Program-made: the position numbers and the translations under genes | Shown: positions 27,630 to 37,008 of the stretch, piece by piece | Position numbering within the stretch: position 1 is the stretch's first letter | How the letters are laid out: the number at the start of each line of letters is the position of its first letter | NCBI RefSeq assembly: GCF_015711605.1 | Contig: NZ_JABTEZ010000002.1 | Span: forward strand, 186,001-250,000 | Direction: 5' to 3' | Length of the DNA: 64,000 nt | DNA from: Planomonospora sp. ID67723 | GTDB lineage: Bacteria; Actinomycetota; Actinomycetes; Streptosporangiales; Streptosporangiaceae | Notes under the pieces: model-generated | Database searches by the model: none | Told to the model about the DNA's origin: nothing | What the model saw: only the letters and a program-made list of their open reading frames with translations

Positions 27630-30194
27630 ATGGCCACCCGTACGTCTAAAGGCACCCCAGGAAAGCCGCAGGGCAAAACCCCGGCCAAGGGAGCCTCCGG
27701 CCGGTCCAGGCCCGCCTCCCGTACGACCGCGCGAGGGGCCTCCGCCCGGGCGAGGGCGGCCGGTCCGGCCCGCAGGCCGGCCGGTTCCCAGCCCGACCCG
27801 CTCGGCTGGGTCTTCACCATGATCGGCAAGCTGTTCGTGGGGATCTGGATGCTGTTCGCCGGCGGCATCGGCAGCGCGGCGCGGGCGCTGGGGCAGAACG
27901 CGCGGGAGCTGGACCCGGTGCACCGCCGCGACGGCCTCGGGCTGACCGTGATCGCCGGGGCGATCGTGCTGGCCGCGATGACCTGGCGGACCCCCACGGG
28001 CACGGTCTCGGAAGTGGTCAACACCGTCATGCGCGGCGTCTTCGGCGCGCTGACCTGGCTGATCCCGCTCCTGCTGGTGCTGCTGGCCTGGCGGCTGCTG
28101 CGTCACCCCGACCAGAGCACGGACACCGGCCGGATGATGATCGGGTGGTCCGCCCTGACGATCGGCGTGCTGGGCGTCGTGCACGTCGCGAACGGCACGC
28201 CGTACCCGTCGGGCGGGGCCTCCGACGGCATGGACAAGGTGTCGGCGGCGGGCGGCATGATCGGGTTCATCGTCTCCGCCCCGCCCGACAGCATCCTGCC
28301 GGTCTTCATCACGGTCCCGCTGCTGCTGCTCCTGTCGGGTTTCGGCGTGCTGGTCATCACCGCCACCCCGGTGCACCGGGTCCCCGAGCGGCTGGCCGAG
28401 ATCAGGCACATGCTCTTCACCCGGGACATCCCGGCCGGCTCCCGCGCGCCCCGCCCGCCGGCCAGGCGGCCCGCCCGCAGGAAGTCCGCCGGTGAGCGGG
28501 CCGGTGGTCCCGGCGACGGCGGCGACGGCGGCGACGGCGGCGTCAAGCCGTACGACACGCCGGTCATCGCCGAGACGCCGGGCAGGCTCGCCGACCACTC
28601 TCCGGAGATCGTGCCCGGCCTGGTCCCGGAGGAACCGGCCGCGGAGGACCAGCCGGTCCGCAAGGCGGAGCTGCCCGAGCCGACCCCGGCGCCGCGCAAG
28701 GTCGAGCAGCTCGTGCTCTCCCCGCAGGCGGGGCCGTACACCCTGCCCGACACCCAGTTGCTGCGGCCGGGCAGCGCGCCCAAGCCGCAGACCAAGGCCA
28801 ACACGGTCGTGGTCAACGCGCTGACCAGCGTGCTGGAGCAGTTCGCGATCGACGCCCAGGTGATCGGCTTCACCCGGGGGCCGACGGTGACGCGCTACGA
28901 GATCGAGCTCGGACCGGCGGTCAAGGTCGAGAAGGTCACGGCGCTCACCAAGAACATCGCCTACGCGGTCAAGTCGGCCGACGTGCGCATCCTGTCGCCG
29001 ATCCCCGGGCGGTCGGCGATCGGCGTGGAGATCCCCAACACCGACAAGGACCTGGTCTCCCTCGGCGACATCCTGCGCTCGCAGGTGGCTCAGGCCGACC
29101 AGCATCCGATGATCGTCGGGCTCGGCAAGGACGTCGAGGGCCGCACGATCGTGGCCAACCTCGCCAAGATGCCGCACCTGCTCATCGCGGGCGCCACCGG
29201 CGCCGGCAAGTCGGTCTGCGTCAACGGCCTGATCTCCTCGATCCTGATGCGCGCCACCCCGGACGAGGTCCGCATGGTGCTGGTCGACCCCAAGCGGGTC
29301 GAGCTCAGCGTCTACGAGGGCATCCCGCACCTCATCACGCCGATCATCACCAACCCCAAGAAGGCCGCCGAGGCCCTGGAGTGGGTGGTGGGCGAGATGG
29401 ACCGCCGCTACGACGACCTGGCGGCCAGCGGGTTCCGGCACGTCGACGACTTCAACAAGGCGGTGCGCGCGGGCAAGCTCGTGCCGCCGCCCGGCAGCGA
29501 GCGGGTCTACCAGCCCTATCCCTACCTGCTGGTGATCGTCGACGAGCTGGCCGACCTGATGATGGTCGCCCCCCGCGACGTGGAGGACTCCATCGTCCGC
29601 ATCACCCAGCTCGCCCGGGCGGCCGGGATCCACCTGGTGATCGCCACCCAGCGCCCGTCCGTGGACGTGGTCACCGGCCTGATCAAGGCCAACGTGCCCT
29701 CGCGCCTGGCGTTCGCGACCTCCAGCCTCGCCGACAGCCGGGTCATCCTCGACCAGCCGGGCGCCGAGAAGCTCGTCGGCCAGGGCGACGCGCTCTTCCT
29801 GCCGATGGGCGCGAGCAAGCCCATGCGCCTGCAGAACGCCTTCGTCTCCGAGAAGGAGATCGCGGAGGTGGTGGCGCACTGCAAGGCCCAGATGCAGGCC
29901 GAGTACCGCCCTGACGTCACGGCCGCCGCCACCGCGAAGAAGGAGATCGACGAGGACATCGGCGACGACCTCGACCTGCTGGTCCAGGCGGCCGAGCTGA
30001 TCGTGACCACCCAGTTCGGCTCGACCTCCATGCTCCAGCGCAAGCTGCGCGTGGGCTTCGCCAAGGCGGGCCGCCTGATGGACCTGCTGGAGAGCCGCAA
30101 CGTCGTCGGCCCGAGCGAGGGGTCGAAGGCGCGCGAGGTCATGGTCAAGCCCGACGAGCTCCCGGGCCTGCTGGCGGACCTCCGCGGAGAATGA
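27630..30194 (+). CDS. ftsK: FtsK/SpoIIIE-family DNA translocase
   Basis: A septal double-strand DNA pump for chromosome segregation; 854 residues. The N-terminus is basic (first 50 residues), followed by about four membrane segments up to residue 250 and a Pro/Gly-rich linker. The motor domain has Walker A GATGAGKS near residue 520 and Walker B YLLVIVDELADLM. The C-terminal gamma winged helix, which reads polar DNA sequences, includes STSMLQRKLRVGFAKAGRLMDLLE. The start ATG 27630 lies seven bases after TAGCCT (27617-27622), so it is probably leaderless. Confidence 0.96.
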   Translation: MATRTSKGTPGKPQGKTPAKGASGRSRPASRTTARGASARARAAGPARRPAGSQPDPLGWVFTMIGKLFVGIWMLFAGGIGSAARALGQNARELDPVHRRDGLGLTVIAGAIVLAAMTWRTPTGTVSEVVNTVMRGVFGALTWLIPLLLVLLAWRLLRHPDQSTDTGRMMIGWSALTIGVLGVVHVANGTPYPSGGASDGMDKVSAAGGMIGFIVSAPPDSILPVFITVPLLLLLSGFGVLVITATPVHRVPERLAEIRHMLFTRDIPAGSRAPRPPARRPARRKSAGERAGGPGDGGDGGDGGVKPYDTPVIAETPGRLADHSPEIVPGLVPEEPAAEDQPVRKAELPEPTPAPRKVEQLVLSPQAGPYTLPDTQLLRPGSAPKPQTKANTVVVNALTSVLEQFAIDAQVIGFTRGPTVTRYEIELGPAVKVEKVTALTKNIAYAVKSADVRILSPIPGRSAIGVEIPNTDKDLVSLGDILRSQVAQADQHPMIVGLGKDVEGRTIVANLAKMPHLLIAGATGAGKSVCVNGLISSILMRATPDEVRMVLVDPKRVELSVYEGIPHLITPIITNPKKAAEALEWVVGEMDRRYDDLAASGFRHVDDFNKAVRAGKLVPPPGSERVYQPYPYLLVIVDELADLMMVAPRDVEDSIVRITQLARAAGIHLVIATQRPSVDVVTGLIKANVPSRLAFATSSLADSRVILDQPGAEKLVGQGDALFLPMGASKPMRLQNAFVSEKEIAEVVAHCKAQMQAEYRPDVTAAATAKKEIDEDIGDDLDLLVQAAELIVTTQFGSTSMLQRKLRVGFAKAGRLMDLLESRNVVGPSEGSKAREVMVKPDELPGLLADLRGE

Positions 30195-30272
30195 GACCCC
30201 CCGTGCCCTCTCCCGGACATTACTGGTTGAATGGGACCCATTACGCAGCGTCGTGATCGGGGGAGGCGTGCA

Positions 30273-31061
30273 GTGGAGAACGAGGAGAGCACCGGACAGG
30301 GAAGTCGCAAGAGTCTCGGAGCCACCCTGGCGGAGGCCCGCCAGGCGGCGGGGCTGACCGTCGAGCAGCTGAGCGTACGCTCACGCGTGCGCGACACACT
30401 GATCAAGGCCATCGAAAGGGACGAGTTCTCCCTGTGCGGGGGGGACTTCTACGCGCGGGGGCACATCCGCAACCTGTCCAAGCTCGTCGGGCTTGACGCC
30501 GAGGCCATGGTTCATGAGTTCGACGAGCTGCACGGGGGCGTGCCGCTCCCGGTTCGGGCCGCCGCCGTGTTCCAGGCGGAGCGGCCACTCAAGATCCGCC
30601 AGCGCCGCTCGCCCAACTGGGCGATGGCCATGGCCGTCGCGCTGGCCGTCATCGTCGTGTTCGGCGTGGTGAAGACCATGGGCGGGGCCGGCGACGTCCC
30701 CACGGCGGAGGTCCATTCGGCGTCGCCCGCCTCACCGCCCGCCTCCATCGTCAAGGCGCCCGAACCGAAGAAGCGGGCTGCCTCGCTGGGAGCCAGGGGA
30801 GGCGACACGGTCGTGTTCCAGGTGAGGGCGGAGCGTTCCTCGCGGCTCGACGTCAGGGACGCCAAAGGACGCCGACTGTTCTCCGGCACGCTGAAGGCGG
30901 GTAAAACCTCCGTGTGGAAGGCCAAGACCGGGGTGCGGGTCACCTTCGGCGACGGAGGAGCGGTCTCCCTGCTGGTGAACGGGAAGAACCTCGGCGCTCC
31001 CGGCCGTCCGGGGCAGAGCCTCAAGCGCTTCTACGGGGTCGCCACGGCCTCCCGGAGATAG
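30273..31061 (+). CDS. RodZ-like helix-turn-helix membrane protein
   Basis: A 262-residue protein. The N-terminal HTH_25 domain (GATLAEARQAAGLTVEQLS to FYARGHIRNLSKLVGLD) is followed by one transmembrane helix (AMAMAVALAVIVVFGVV, about residues 115-135), a Pro/Ala linker and a C-terminal beta domain like the RodZ DUF4115 domain. RodZ relatives couple cytoskeleton or cell-wall growth to the membrane. The start is GTG 30273 behind GGGGGAGG. It stands between ftsK and rimO, as in other actinomycetes. Confidence 0.87.
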   Translation: MENEESTGQGSRKSLGATLAEARQAAGLTVEQLSVRSRVRDTLIKAIERDEFSLCGGDFYARGHIRNLSKLVGLDAEAMVHEFDELHGGVPLPVRAAAVFQAERPLKIRQRRSPNWAMAMAVALAVIVVFGVVKTMGGAGDVPTAEVHSASPASPPASIVKAPEPKKRAASLGARGGDTVVFQVRAERSSRLDVRDAKGRRLFSGTLKAGKTSVWKAKTGVRVTFGDGGAVSLLVNGKNLGAPGRPGQSLKRFYGVATASRR

Positions 31062-31141
31062 CCCTCGGAGGACGGATAAGGCGGCCGGAGCGGGGGAGGT
31101 GCACCGGGTAGTGGCCAACTCCCGATACCGTAGTGTTCACC

Positions 31142-32551
31142 ATGTCATCCCGCCGAACCGCATCGCTGATCACACTGGGTTGCGCGCGCAACGAGGTCGA
31201 CTCCGAAGAGCTCGCCGCGCGGCTTGAGGCTGCCGGCTGGCAGGTGGGCGACGACGACCCCGACGTCATCGTCGTCAACACCTGCGGCTTCATCGACTCA
31301 GCGAAAAAGGACTCCATCGACACGCTGCTCGCCGCAGCCGACTCCGGGGCCAAGGTGGTCGCTGCAGGCTGCATGGCCGAGCGCTACGGCGACCAGCTCG
31401 CCGACGCGCTGCCGGAGGCGGCGGCCGTCGTCTCCTTCGACGACTACACCGAGATCGGCGCGCGCCTGGACGACGTGCTGGCGGGCCGCCCGCTCGTCCC
31501 GCACAGCCCGCGCGACCGCAGGACGCTGCTGCCCATCTCGCCGGTCGAGCGCGCGGCCGCCCCCAAGACCGCCATCCCCGGCCACGGTGAGCTGCCCGAA
31601 GGCCTGGCCCCCGCCAGCGGCCCCCGGCCGCTGCGCAAACGCCTGGGCGACGGACCGGTGGCCTCGCTGAAGCTGGCCTCCGGCTGCGACCGGCGCTGCA
31701 CGTTCTGCGCGATCCCGGCCTTCCGCGGCGCCTACGTCTCGCGCGGCCCCGAGGAGCTCCTCGGTGAGGCCGCCTGGCTGGCCGAGCAGGGCGTCAAGGA
31801 GCTCGTGCTGGTGAGCGAGAACTCCACCTCCTACGGCAAGGACCTCGGGGACCTGCGGGCGCTGGAGAAGCTGCTGCCCGCCCTCGCCGAGGTCGAGGGA
31901 ATCGAGCGGGTGCGGGTCAGCTACCTGCAGCCCGCAGAGCTCCGTCCCGGCCTGCTGGAGATGATCGCCGGCACGGAGGGCGTGGCGCCGTACTTCGACC
32001 TGTCCTTCCAGCACGCCAGCGGTTCGGTGCTGCGCCGGATGCGCCGCTTCGGCGATCCCCGGCGCTTCCTCGGCCTGCTGGAGGGCATCCGGGCCGTCGC
32101 CCCCGAGGCGGGAGTGCGCTCCAACTTCATCGTCGGCTTCCCCGGCGAGACGGAGGAGGAGTTCGCCGAACTGGTGGACTTCCTGCAGGAGGCGAGACTC
32201 GACGTGATCGGCGTCTTCGGCTACTCCGACGAGGAGGGCACCGAGGCGGCGACGCTCCCCGGGAAGCTGGACCAGGAGACCGTGGACGCCCGCGTGGCCG
32301 CCCTCACCGAGCTGGCCGAGGAGCTGATGGCCCAGCGGGCCGAGGAGCGGATCGGCACCGAGGTGGACGTCCTCATCGAGGAGGACCTCGGCGACGGCGG
32401 CTACGAGGGCCGGGCGGCCCACCAGGGGCCCGAGGTCGACGGATGCGTCACGGTCCAGGGCATCGGCCTGGTCCCCGGTCAGATCGTCAGGGCCGTCGTC
32501 GTCGACTCCGAGGGAGTCGATCTGATCGCTCGCATCAAGGCCGCGCCATGA
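31142..32551 (+). CDS. rimO: Ribosomal protein S12 methylthiotransferase RimO
   Basis: A radical-SAM enzyme that adds a methylthio group to the conserved Asp of ribosomal protein S12; 469 residues. The N-terminal UPF0004 domain has [11 protein letters not shown] and [11 protein letters not shown]. The radical-SAM cluster motif CxxxCxxC is CDRRCTFC near residue 181. A C-terminal TRAM domain begins near [13 protein letters not shown]. The start is ATG 31142. TACCGT (31126-31131) or TAGTGT (31131-31136) lies just before, with no ribosome binding site. pgsA follows after 25 bases. Confidence 0.95.
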   Translation: MSSRRTASLITLGCARNEVDSEELAARLEAAGWQVGDDDPDVIVVNTCGFIDSAKKDSIDTLLAAADSGAKVVAAGCMAERYGDQLADALPEAAAVVSFDDYTEIGARLDDVLAGRPLVPHSPRDRRTLLPISPVERAAAPKTAIPGHGELPEGLAPASGPRPLRKRLGDGPVASLKLASGCDRRCTFCAIPAFRGAYVSRGPEELLGEAAWLAEQGVKELVLVSENSTSYGKDLGDLRALEKLLPALAEVEGIERVRVSYLQPAELRPGLLEMIAGTEGVAPYFDLSFQHASGSVLRRMRRFGDPRRFLGLLEGIRAVAPEAGVRSNFIVGFPGETEEEFAELVDFLQEARLDVIGVFGYSDEEGTEAATLPGKLDQETVDARVAALTELAEELMAQRAEERIGTEVDVLIEEDLGDGGYEGRAAHQGPEVDGCVTVQGIGLVPGQIVRAVVVDSEGVDLIARIKAAP

Positions 32552-32576
32552 GCGCGCCCCCGGGCCTGGAGGGCGT

Positions 32577-33185
32577 ATGACCAACACGCCAGAGACCGGC
32601 ACCGACGCGACTCCGGCGACCGCGAGCCCTCAGGTGAGCGCGTGGAACATCGCCAACATCGTGACGGTGCTACGACTGGCGATGGTTCCGTTCTTCGTGG
32701 TCTGCCTCTTCCTGCCGGGCACCGGCTGGCGGATCACCGCGCTGGTGGTGTTCCTGGTGGCGTCGCTCACCGACCTGCTCGACGGCGAGCTGGCCCGCCG
32801 CTACGGCCTGGTCACCGACTTCGGGAAGATCGCCGATCCGATCGCGGACAAGGCCCTCATCGGCGCCGCGCTCGTCAGCCTCTCGATCCTCGGCGAGCTG
32901 ACCTGGTGGGCCACCGCCGTGATCATCGGCAGGGAGGTCGGCGTCACCCTTCTGCGGTTCGCGGTCATCAGGCACGGGGTGATCCCGGCCAGCTACGGCG
33001 GCAAGGTGAAGACCGTCCTGCAGATCTTCGCCATCACCTGCTACATGTGGCCGGGCGTGCCCGGCCTCGTCCGCTGGATCGCCATGGGCGCGGCGGTCCT
33101 CGTGACCGTCGGCACCGGGGTGGACTACGTGGTCCGGGCCGTCAAGCTGCGGCAGGTGGCCAAGCGGGCGAGGGCCGGCCGGTGA
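32577..33185 (+). CDS. pgsA: CDP-alcohol phosphatidyltransferase (PgsA-type)
   Basis: A 202-residue membrane enzyme that transfers a phosphatidyl group from CDP-diacylglycerol to an alcohol, most likely glycerol-3-phosphate. The signature DG-x2-AR-x8-G-x3-D-x3-D is present as LLDGELARRYGLVTDFGKIA followed by DPIADK. About five hydrophobic helices follow. The start is ATG 32577 behind GGAGGGCGT. Its stop overlaps cinA by four bases (GTGA). The rimO-pgsA-cinA-clgR order is shared with other actinobacteria. Confidence 0.93.
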   Translation: MTNTPETGTDATPATASPQVSAWNIANIVTVLRLAMVPFFVVCLFLPGTGWRITALVVFLVASLTDLLDGELARRYGLVTDFGKIADPIADKALIGAALVSLSILGELTWWATAVIIGREVGVTLLRFAVIRHGVIPASYGGKVKTVLQIFAITCYMWPGVPGLVRWIAMGAAVLVTVGTGVDYVVRAVKLRQVAKRARAGR

Positions 33186-33703
33186 GCCGGGAGCGGCCGG
33201 CGGGCCGGGGCGCGTCGCCCGCGGCCCGGGTGCTGTCGCTGCTGGTCGCCCGGGGCGAGACGGCGGCGGTGGCGGAGTCGCTGACGGCCGGGGCGATCGG
33301 CGCGGCGCTGACCGGTCCCCCGGGGGCCTCCGCGGCCTTCGTGGGCGGGGTCGTCTCCTACGCCACCGAGCTCAAGCAGCGTCTGCTCGGCGTCCCGGCG
33401 GATCTGCTGGAACGCGAGGGGGCCGTGCATCCGCAGGTCGCGGAGGCCATGGCGGGCGGCGTGCGCGAACTGACCGGCGCCACGTACGGCCTGGCCGCCA
33501 CGGGCGTGGCCGGGCCCGACCCGCAGGACGGAAAACCGGTCGGCACCGTGCACCTGGCTGTTAGCGGGCCCGGTAGGCGGGTATGGCATCGGGAACTGCA
33601 CCTGAGTGGGACACGTGAGGAGATCCGTGGGTGGACCGTGAACGAGGCGGTGGATCTGCTCGGGGAGGTTCTGGAGACGAACTCCGGGGAACATTCAGGA
33701 TGA
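33182..33703 (+). CDS. cinA: CinA-family nicotinamide-nucleotide amidohydrolase
   Basis: A 173-residue protein matching the C-terminal (PncC) domain of CinA, which deamidates nicotinamide mononucleotide in pyridine-nucleotide salvage. Signature segments are VAESLTAGAIGAALT, GGVVSYATELKQRLLGV and AATGVAGPDPQDGKPVGTV. The start GTG 33182 overlaps the pgsA stop. The N-terminal MoaB-like domain of full-length CinA is absent, as is usual in actinomycetes. Confidence 0.93.
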   Translation: MSRERPAGRGASPAARVLSLLVARGETAAVAESLTAGAIGAALTGPPGASAAFVGGVVSYATELKQRLLGVPADLLEREGAVHPQVAEAMAGGVRELTGATYGLAATGVAGPDPQDGKPVGTVHLAVSGPGRRVWHRELHLSGTREEIRGWTVNEAVDLLGEVLETNSGEHSG

Positions 33704-33910
33704 TTACCGCGTTACGTCCCCAGCGAACATGCTCACCACGGTCTGCCGCGGTGCCTGTGGATGCGGGTACGGTGGATCTGTGAGTGAGGGCAGCGTCAAG
33801 CGATGATGACGGCGAGGCGAATGTACGAAGGGTCGCGTTCGAAGAACGGGCGGTACGAACCGGCCGCGCGGAACGTCGTGAAGGCGTCCGCGCCGGGGAG
33901 GGAGCGACAG

Positions 33911-34306
33911 ATGGTCTTGCTGCGTCAGCTGCTCGGTGACGTGCTGCGGCGGCTGCGGGTGCGGCAGGGCCGCACCCTGCGTGAGGTCTCCACGCTGGCT
34001 CGGGTCTCCCTCGGCTATCTGTCCGAGGTGGAACGCGGTCAGAAGGAGGCGTCGTCCGAGCTGCTCGCGTCGATCTGCGGCGCCCTGGGGGTGCCGCTGT
34101 CCCAGGTGCTGCGTGAGGTGTCCGACCAGTTCGCGCTGGCCGAGCTCCAGCACGCCCCGGTGCTCGCCGACGTTCCCGAGCGGGAGCGCCTGCCGATCCC
34201 CGAGACCGTGCCGGGATCCCTGCCGGAGGACGCGTTCGAGGGTTTCCGGGCGGTCGTCCCGCCCATCGAGCACAGTCCCGAGGTCAAGGACATGGTCGCC
34301 GCCTGA
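33911..34306 (+). CDS. clgR: ClgR-type helix-turn-helix regulator
   Basis: A 131-residue Xre-type regulator. The N-terminus ([48 protein letters not shown]) matches ClgR of Streptomyces and Mycobacterium, which activates clp protease and stress genes. Position next to pgsA/cinA supports this; in M. tuberculosis clgR adjoins pgsA3. I choose ATG 33911 because of GGGAGGGAG upstream and the family N-terminus; an in-frame ATG at 33803 would add 36 unusual residues. The tail ends VAA; in Streptomyces ClgR an Ala-Ala end marks Clp turnover. Confidence 0.88.
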   Translation: MVLLRQLLGDVLRRLRVRQGRTLREVSTLARVSLGYLSEVERGQKEASSELLASICGALGVPLSQVLREVSDQFALAELQHAPVLADVPERERLPIPETVPGSLPEDAFEGFRAVVPPIEHSPEVKDMVAA

Positions 34307-34355
34307 CCGCTGCCGGCGCCTGGCCACCGGTGACCGGTCGCCGGGGGCCGGAACC

Positions 34356-35135
34356 TCAGCCGGGCTGACAGCCGCGGCACCAGTAGATCAGCCGTTCCTG
34401 CGGCTGTGCCCCCATCTCTCCCCGGCCGACCCTGCCTCCGCAGCGCAGGCAGGCACGTCCCGCCCGCCCGTAGACCCACATGCCCCGCCCGGGCCGCAGA
34501 TCTCCGGTGGTCGTCCTGTCCGGCCGGTCCTTGTTCGCCTCCAGCAACCGGCGCGCGAGCTCCACGATCCCGTTCAGGTCGCCGACCTCCTCCACCGGCC
34601 GCCACGGCGAGACTCCCGCGAGGAACAGCGTCTCGGCCCGGTAGATGGTGCCGACCCCGGCCAGGGCGCGCTGGTCGAGCAGCGCCTCCCCGATGGTCCG
34701 TCCGGGGCTCTCCCGCAGCCGCCGTACGGCCTCCTCCGGATCCCAGTCCGGCCCCAGCGGGTCGGGGCCGAGATGCCCGACGACCCGGTGCTCCTCACCC
34801 GTCGCCAGCAGGTCGACCACGCCCAGTCGCACGCCCACCGCCTGCCACTCGGCATTGGCGAGCACCAGGCGGACGCGATCGCCCCCGGGGACCCGGTGGC
34901 CTGCGGGGGAGACGTTCCAGGCGCCGTCCATCCGCAGATGGGTGTGGACGGTCAGATCGCCCTCGACCCGGGTGAGCAGGTGCTTGCCCCGGGAGACGGT
35001 CTCCAGCACGGTCCGCCCGGAGAGGTCCGCGGTGGCGTGGCGGGGCACACGGAAGTCCGAGCGGATGAGGGGCCAGCCGTCGAGCGCCCGGCCGAGCCGC
35101 CTCGCGGTCCGGTAGACGACGTCACCCTCGGGCAT
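34356..35135 (-). CDS. nei: Endonuclease VIII-like DNA glycosylase (Fpg/Nei family)
   Basis: A 259-residue bifunctional glycosylase/AP lyase for oxidised bases. It starts MPEGD, and after Met removal the N-terminal Pro is the nucleophile next to the catalytic Glu. The beta-clamp Lys is in SRGKHLL. The helix-two-turn-helix DNA-binding part has LLDQRALAGVGTIYRAE, and the C-terminal zinc finger has CLRCGG and YWCRGC. PEGD rather than PELPE places it with Nei. The start is ATG 35135. Confidence 0.93.
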   Translation of the reverse strand: MPEGDVVYRTARRLGRALDGWPLIRSDFRVPRHATADLSGRTVLETVSRGKHLLTRVEGDLTVHTHLRMDGAWNVSPAGHRVPGGDRVRLVLANAEWQAVGVRLGVVDLLATGEEHRVVGHLGPDPLGPDWDPEEAVRRLRESPGRTIGEALLDQRALAGVGTIYRAETLFLAGVSPWRPVEEVGDLNGIVELARRLLEANKDRPDRTTTGDLRPGRGMWVYGRAGRACLRCGGRVGRGEMGAQPQERLIYWCRGCQPG

Positions 35136-35187
35136 GGGCCCAGGGTATCCCCGGCGGTCCGGGACCGGCCCTCCGCTCCGGCCGGGA

Positions 35188-35637
35188 TCAGTCCCAGGCG
35201 GCGGGGTCGGCGGCGAGCTGGCGGACCCGCGCGGGAAGCGCGCCGGTGGCCACGCTGTCGAGCGTGACCTCCTCCAGGATGGCCCGCTCGCTGGCGCGCA
35301 GTGCGATCCACACCTGCTGCAGAGACTCGGCGGGTCCGCGGTAGCCCACGTGCTCGGGACGCTCCCCCCGCACGTTGGCCAGCGGGCCGTCCACCGCCCG
35401 GATCACGTCGGCGAGGGTGATCTCGGTGGCGGGGCGGGCCAGCACGTAGCCGCCCTCCGGGCCGCGCTGGCCGCGGACCAGGCCGGCGCGGCGCATCTGG
35501 AGCAGGATGTTCTCGAGGTACTTGGGCGGCATGTCCTGCTCTTTGGCCAGCTCGCCCACGGTGGTTGGGCCGTCGCCTGCGGCGGCGAGTTCGGCGGCGG
35601 CGCGCAGGGCATAGTCGACACGAGCGGATAGACGCAT
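35188..35637 (-). CDS. Rrf2-family transcriptional regulator
   Basis: A 149-residue winged-helix regulator of the Rrf2 family. It starts MRLSARVDYALRAAAELAAA, and the recognition region is PPKYLENILLQMRRAGLVRGQ followed by GPEGGYVLARP. The Cys ligands that hold an Fe-S cluster in IscR/NsrR are absent, so it is not an obvious Fe-S sensor. The start ATG 35637 lies seven bases after GATAAT on the same strand, so it is probably leaderless. It is divergent from the first ROK gene, across 187 bases. Confidence 0.88.
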   Translation of the reverse strand: MRLSARVDYALRAAAELAAAGDGPTTVGELAKEQDMPPKYLENILLQMRRAGLVRGQRGPEGGYVLARPATEITLADVIRAVDGPLANVRGERPEHVGYRGPAESLQQVWIALRASERAILEEVTLDSVATGALPARVRQLAADPAAWD

Positions 35638-35824
35638 GCGATCGATTATCCCGGCTGCGGTCCACTCCTCGGACGCGAGGTCCCACCAGGACGGGAGCGC
35701 TCCCAGCGGGGCCCGTGAGGGCTCTCGGCCCGCGCTAAACTTCAGCAAGCTTTGTTAATCGACAGAATCGTTATTCTGCCCGAATGTAATGGCGACGGGG
35801 AACGGCGAATAAGAGAGCATGCGT

Positions 35825-37003
35825 ATGGAGCGACGTCCTGGCGTGCCCAGGCTGCTGCGGGAGATCAACGACAGGGCCGCTCTGGAGCTGCTGCTCTCCT
35901 CCGGACCGCTGACGCGGGGCCAGATCGGGGAGCTCACCGGATTGTCCAAGGTGACGGCGTCGCAGACGCTGGCCCGGCTGGAGGAGCGGGGCCTGGTCGA
36001 GGTGGCGGGCGAGCAGGCGGGAGGCAGGGGGCCCAACGCGGCCCTCTACGGCGTCGTCTCCTCCTCGGCCTACGTGGCGGGGCTGGACGTGGGCCCGGAG
36101 TTCGTCACCACCGCCATCGCCGACATCCGGGGACGGATCGTCGCCGAGGCGACGGTCGCGCCCGACGGGCACGACGACCCGGTCGCGGTCGTGCACAACG
36201 CGGTGGTCAAGGCGTGCCGCTCGGCCAAGGTCGCGCTCTCCAAACTGCGGGCGGTCGTGATCGGCACGCCGGGCGTGGTCGACCCGCGCACCGGCGACGT
36301 GCGATTCTCCTTCGACCTGCCGGGCTGGCACGAGGGCATCCACGAGGCGCTCGCCCGCGACCTGCGCCGCGACGTGAAGATCGAGAACGACGTGAACCTC
36401 GTCGCGGTCGCCGAGCGCACCCTGGGCGCCGCCCGCGACGCCGACGACTTCGTGCTGCTCTGGGTGGGCCGCGGCATCGGTCTCGGCGTCGTGCTCGGCG
36501 GACGGCTGCACCGCGGCCGGTCCGGCAGCGCGGGCGAGATCGGCTACCTGCCGGTACCGGGAGTGCCGCTGGCCGAGGACGTGCGGGCCGTACCGGGGCG
36601 GCTGCCGTCGCTCGCCGGCGGGCTGCAGTCCTTGGTGAGCGCCGAGGCGGTGACCGAGCTCGCCGCCCAGTACGGCTTCACGGGGCAGAGCGCGGCCGAG
36701 TGCGTGGCGGCCGCGGTCGAGGCGGGCGAGCGCGGCAGACCCCTGCTGGACGATATCGCCGGGAGGCTGGCTCTGGGCGTGGCCTCGGTGTGCGTGGTGC
36801 TCGACCCCGGGCTGGTCGTGCTCGCGGGCGAGGTCAGCCAGGCGGGCGGGAGCATGCTCACCGGGCGGATCGAGGAGGCCGTGGCCCGGATCTGCCCGGT
36901 CCGTCCGCAGGTGGTGGCCAGCGAGGTGGACGGCAACCCAGTGCTGCGCGGCGCCGTCCTCGCCGCCCTGGAGCAGGCCCGCGAGGAGATCTTCGCCTCC
37001 TGA
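35825..37003 (+). CDS. ROK-family transcriptional regulator (first of two paralogs)
   Basis: About 392 residues. The N-terminal winged helix (LTRGQIGELTGLSKVTASQT) is joined to a ROK sugar-kinase-like domain (YVAGLDVGPEF, IENDVNLVAVAERTLGAA, SGSAGEIGYLPVPG). The Cys-rich zinc motif of canonical ROK proteins is missing, and kinase activity is unlikely. I prefer ATG 35825, seven bases after AAGAGAG, over ATG 35819. It converges on the GH3 genes and is closely similar to the ROK protein at 43857, pointing to duplication. It probably senses a sugar. Confidence 0.9.
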   Translation: MERRPGVPRLLREINDRAALELLLSSGPLTRGQIGELTGLSKVTASQTLARLEERGLVEVAGEQAGGRGPNAALYGVVSSSAYVAGLDVGPEFVTTAIADIRGRIVAEATVAPDGHDDPVAVVHNAVVKACRSAKVALSKLRAVVIGTPGVVDPRTGDVRFSFDLPGWHEGIHEALARDLRRDVKIENDVNLVAVAERTLGAARDADDFVLLWVGRGIGLGVVLGGRLHRGRSGSAGEIGYLPVPGVPLAEDVRAVPGRLPSLAGGLQSLVSAEAVTELAAQYGFTGQSAAECVAAAVEAGERGRPLLDDIAGRLALGVASVCVVLDPGLVVLAGEVSQAGGSMLTGRIEEAVARICPVRPQVVASEVDGNPVLRGAVLAALEQAREEIFAS

Positions 37004-37008
37004 CGCCC

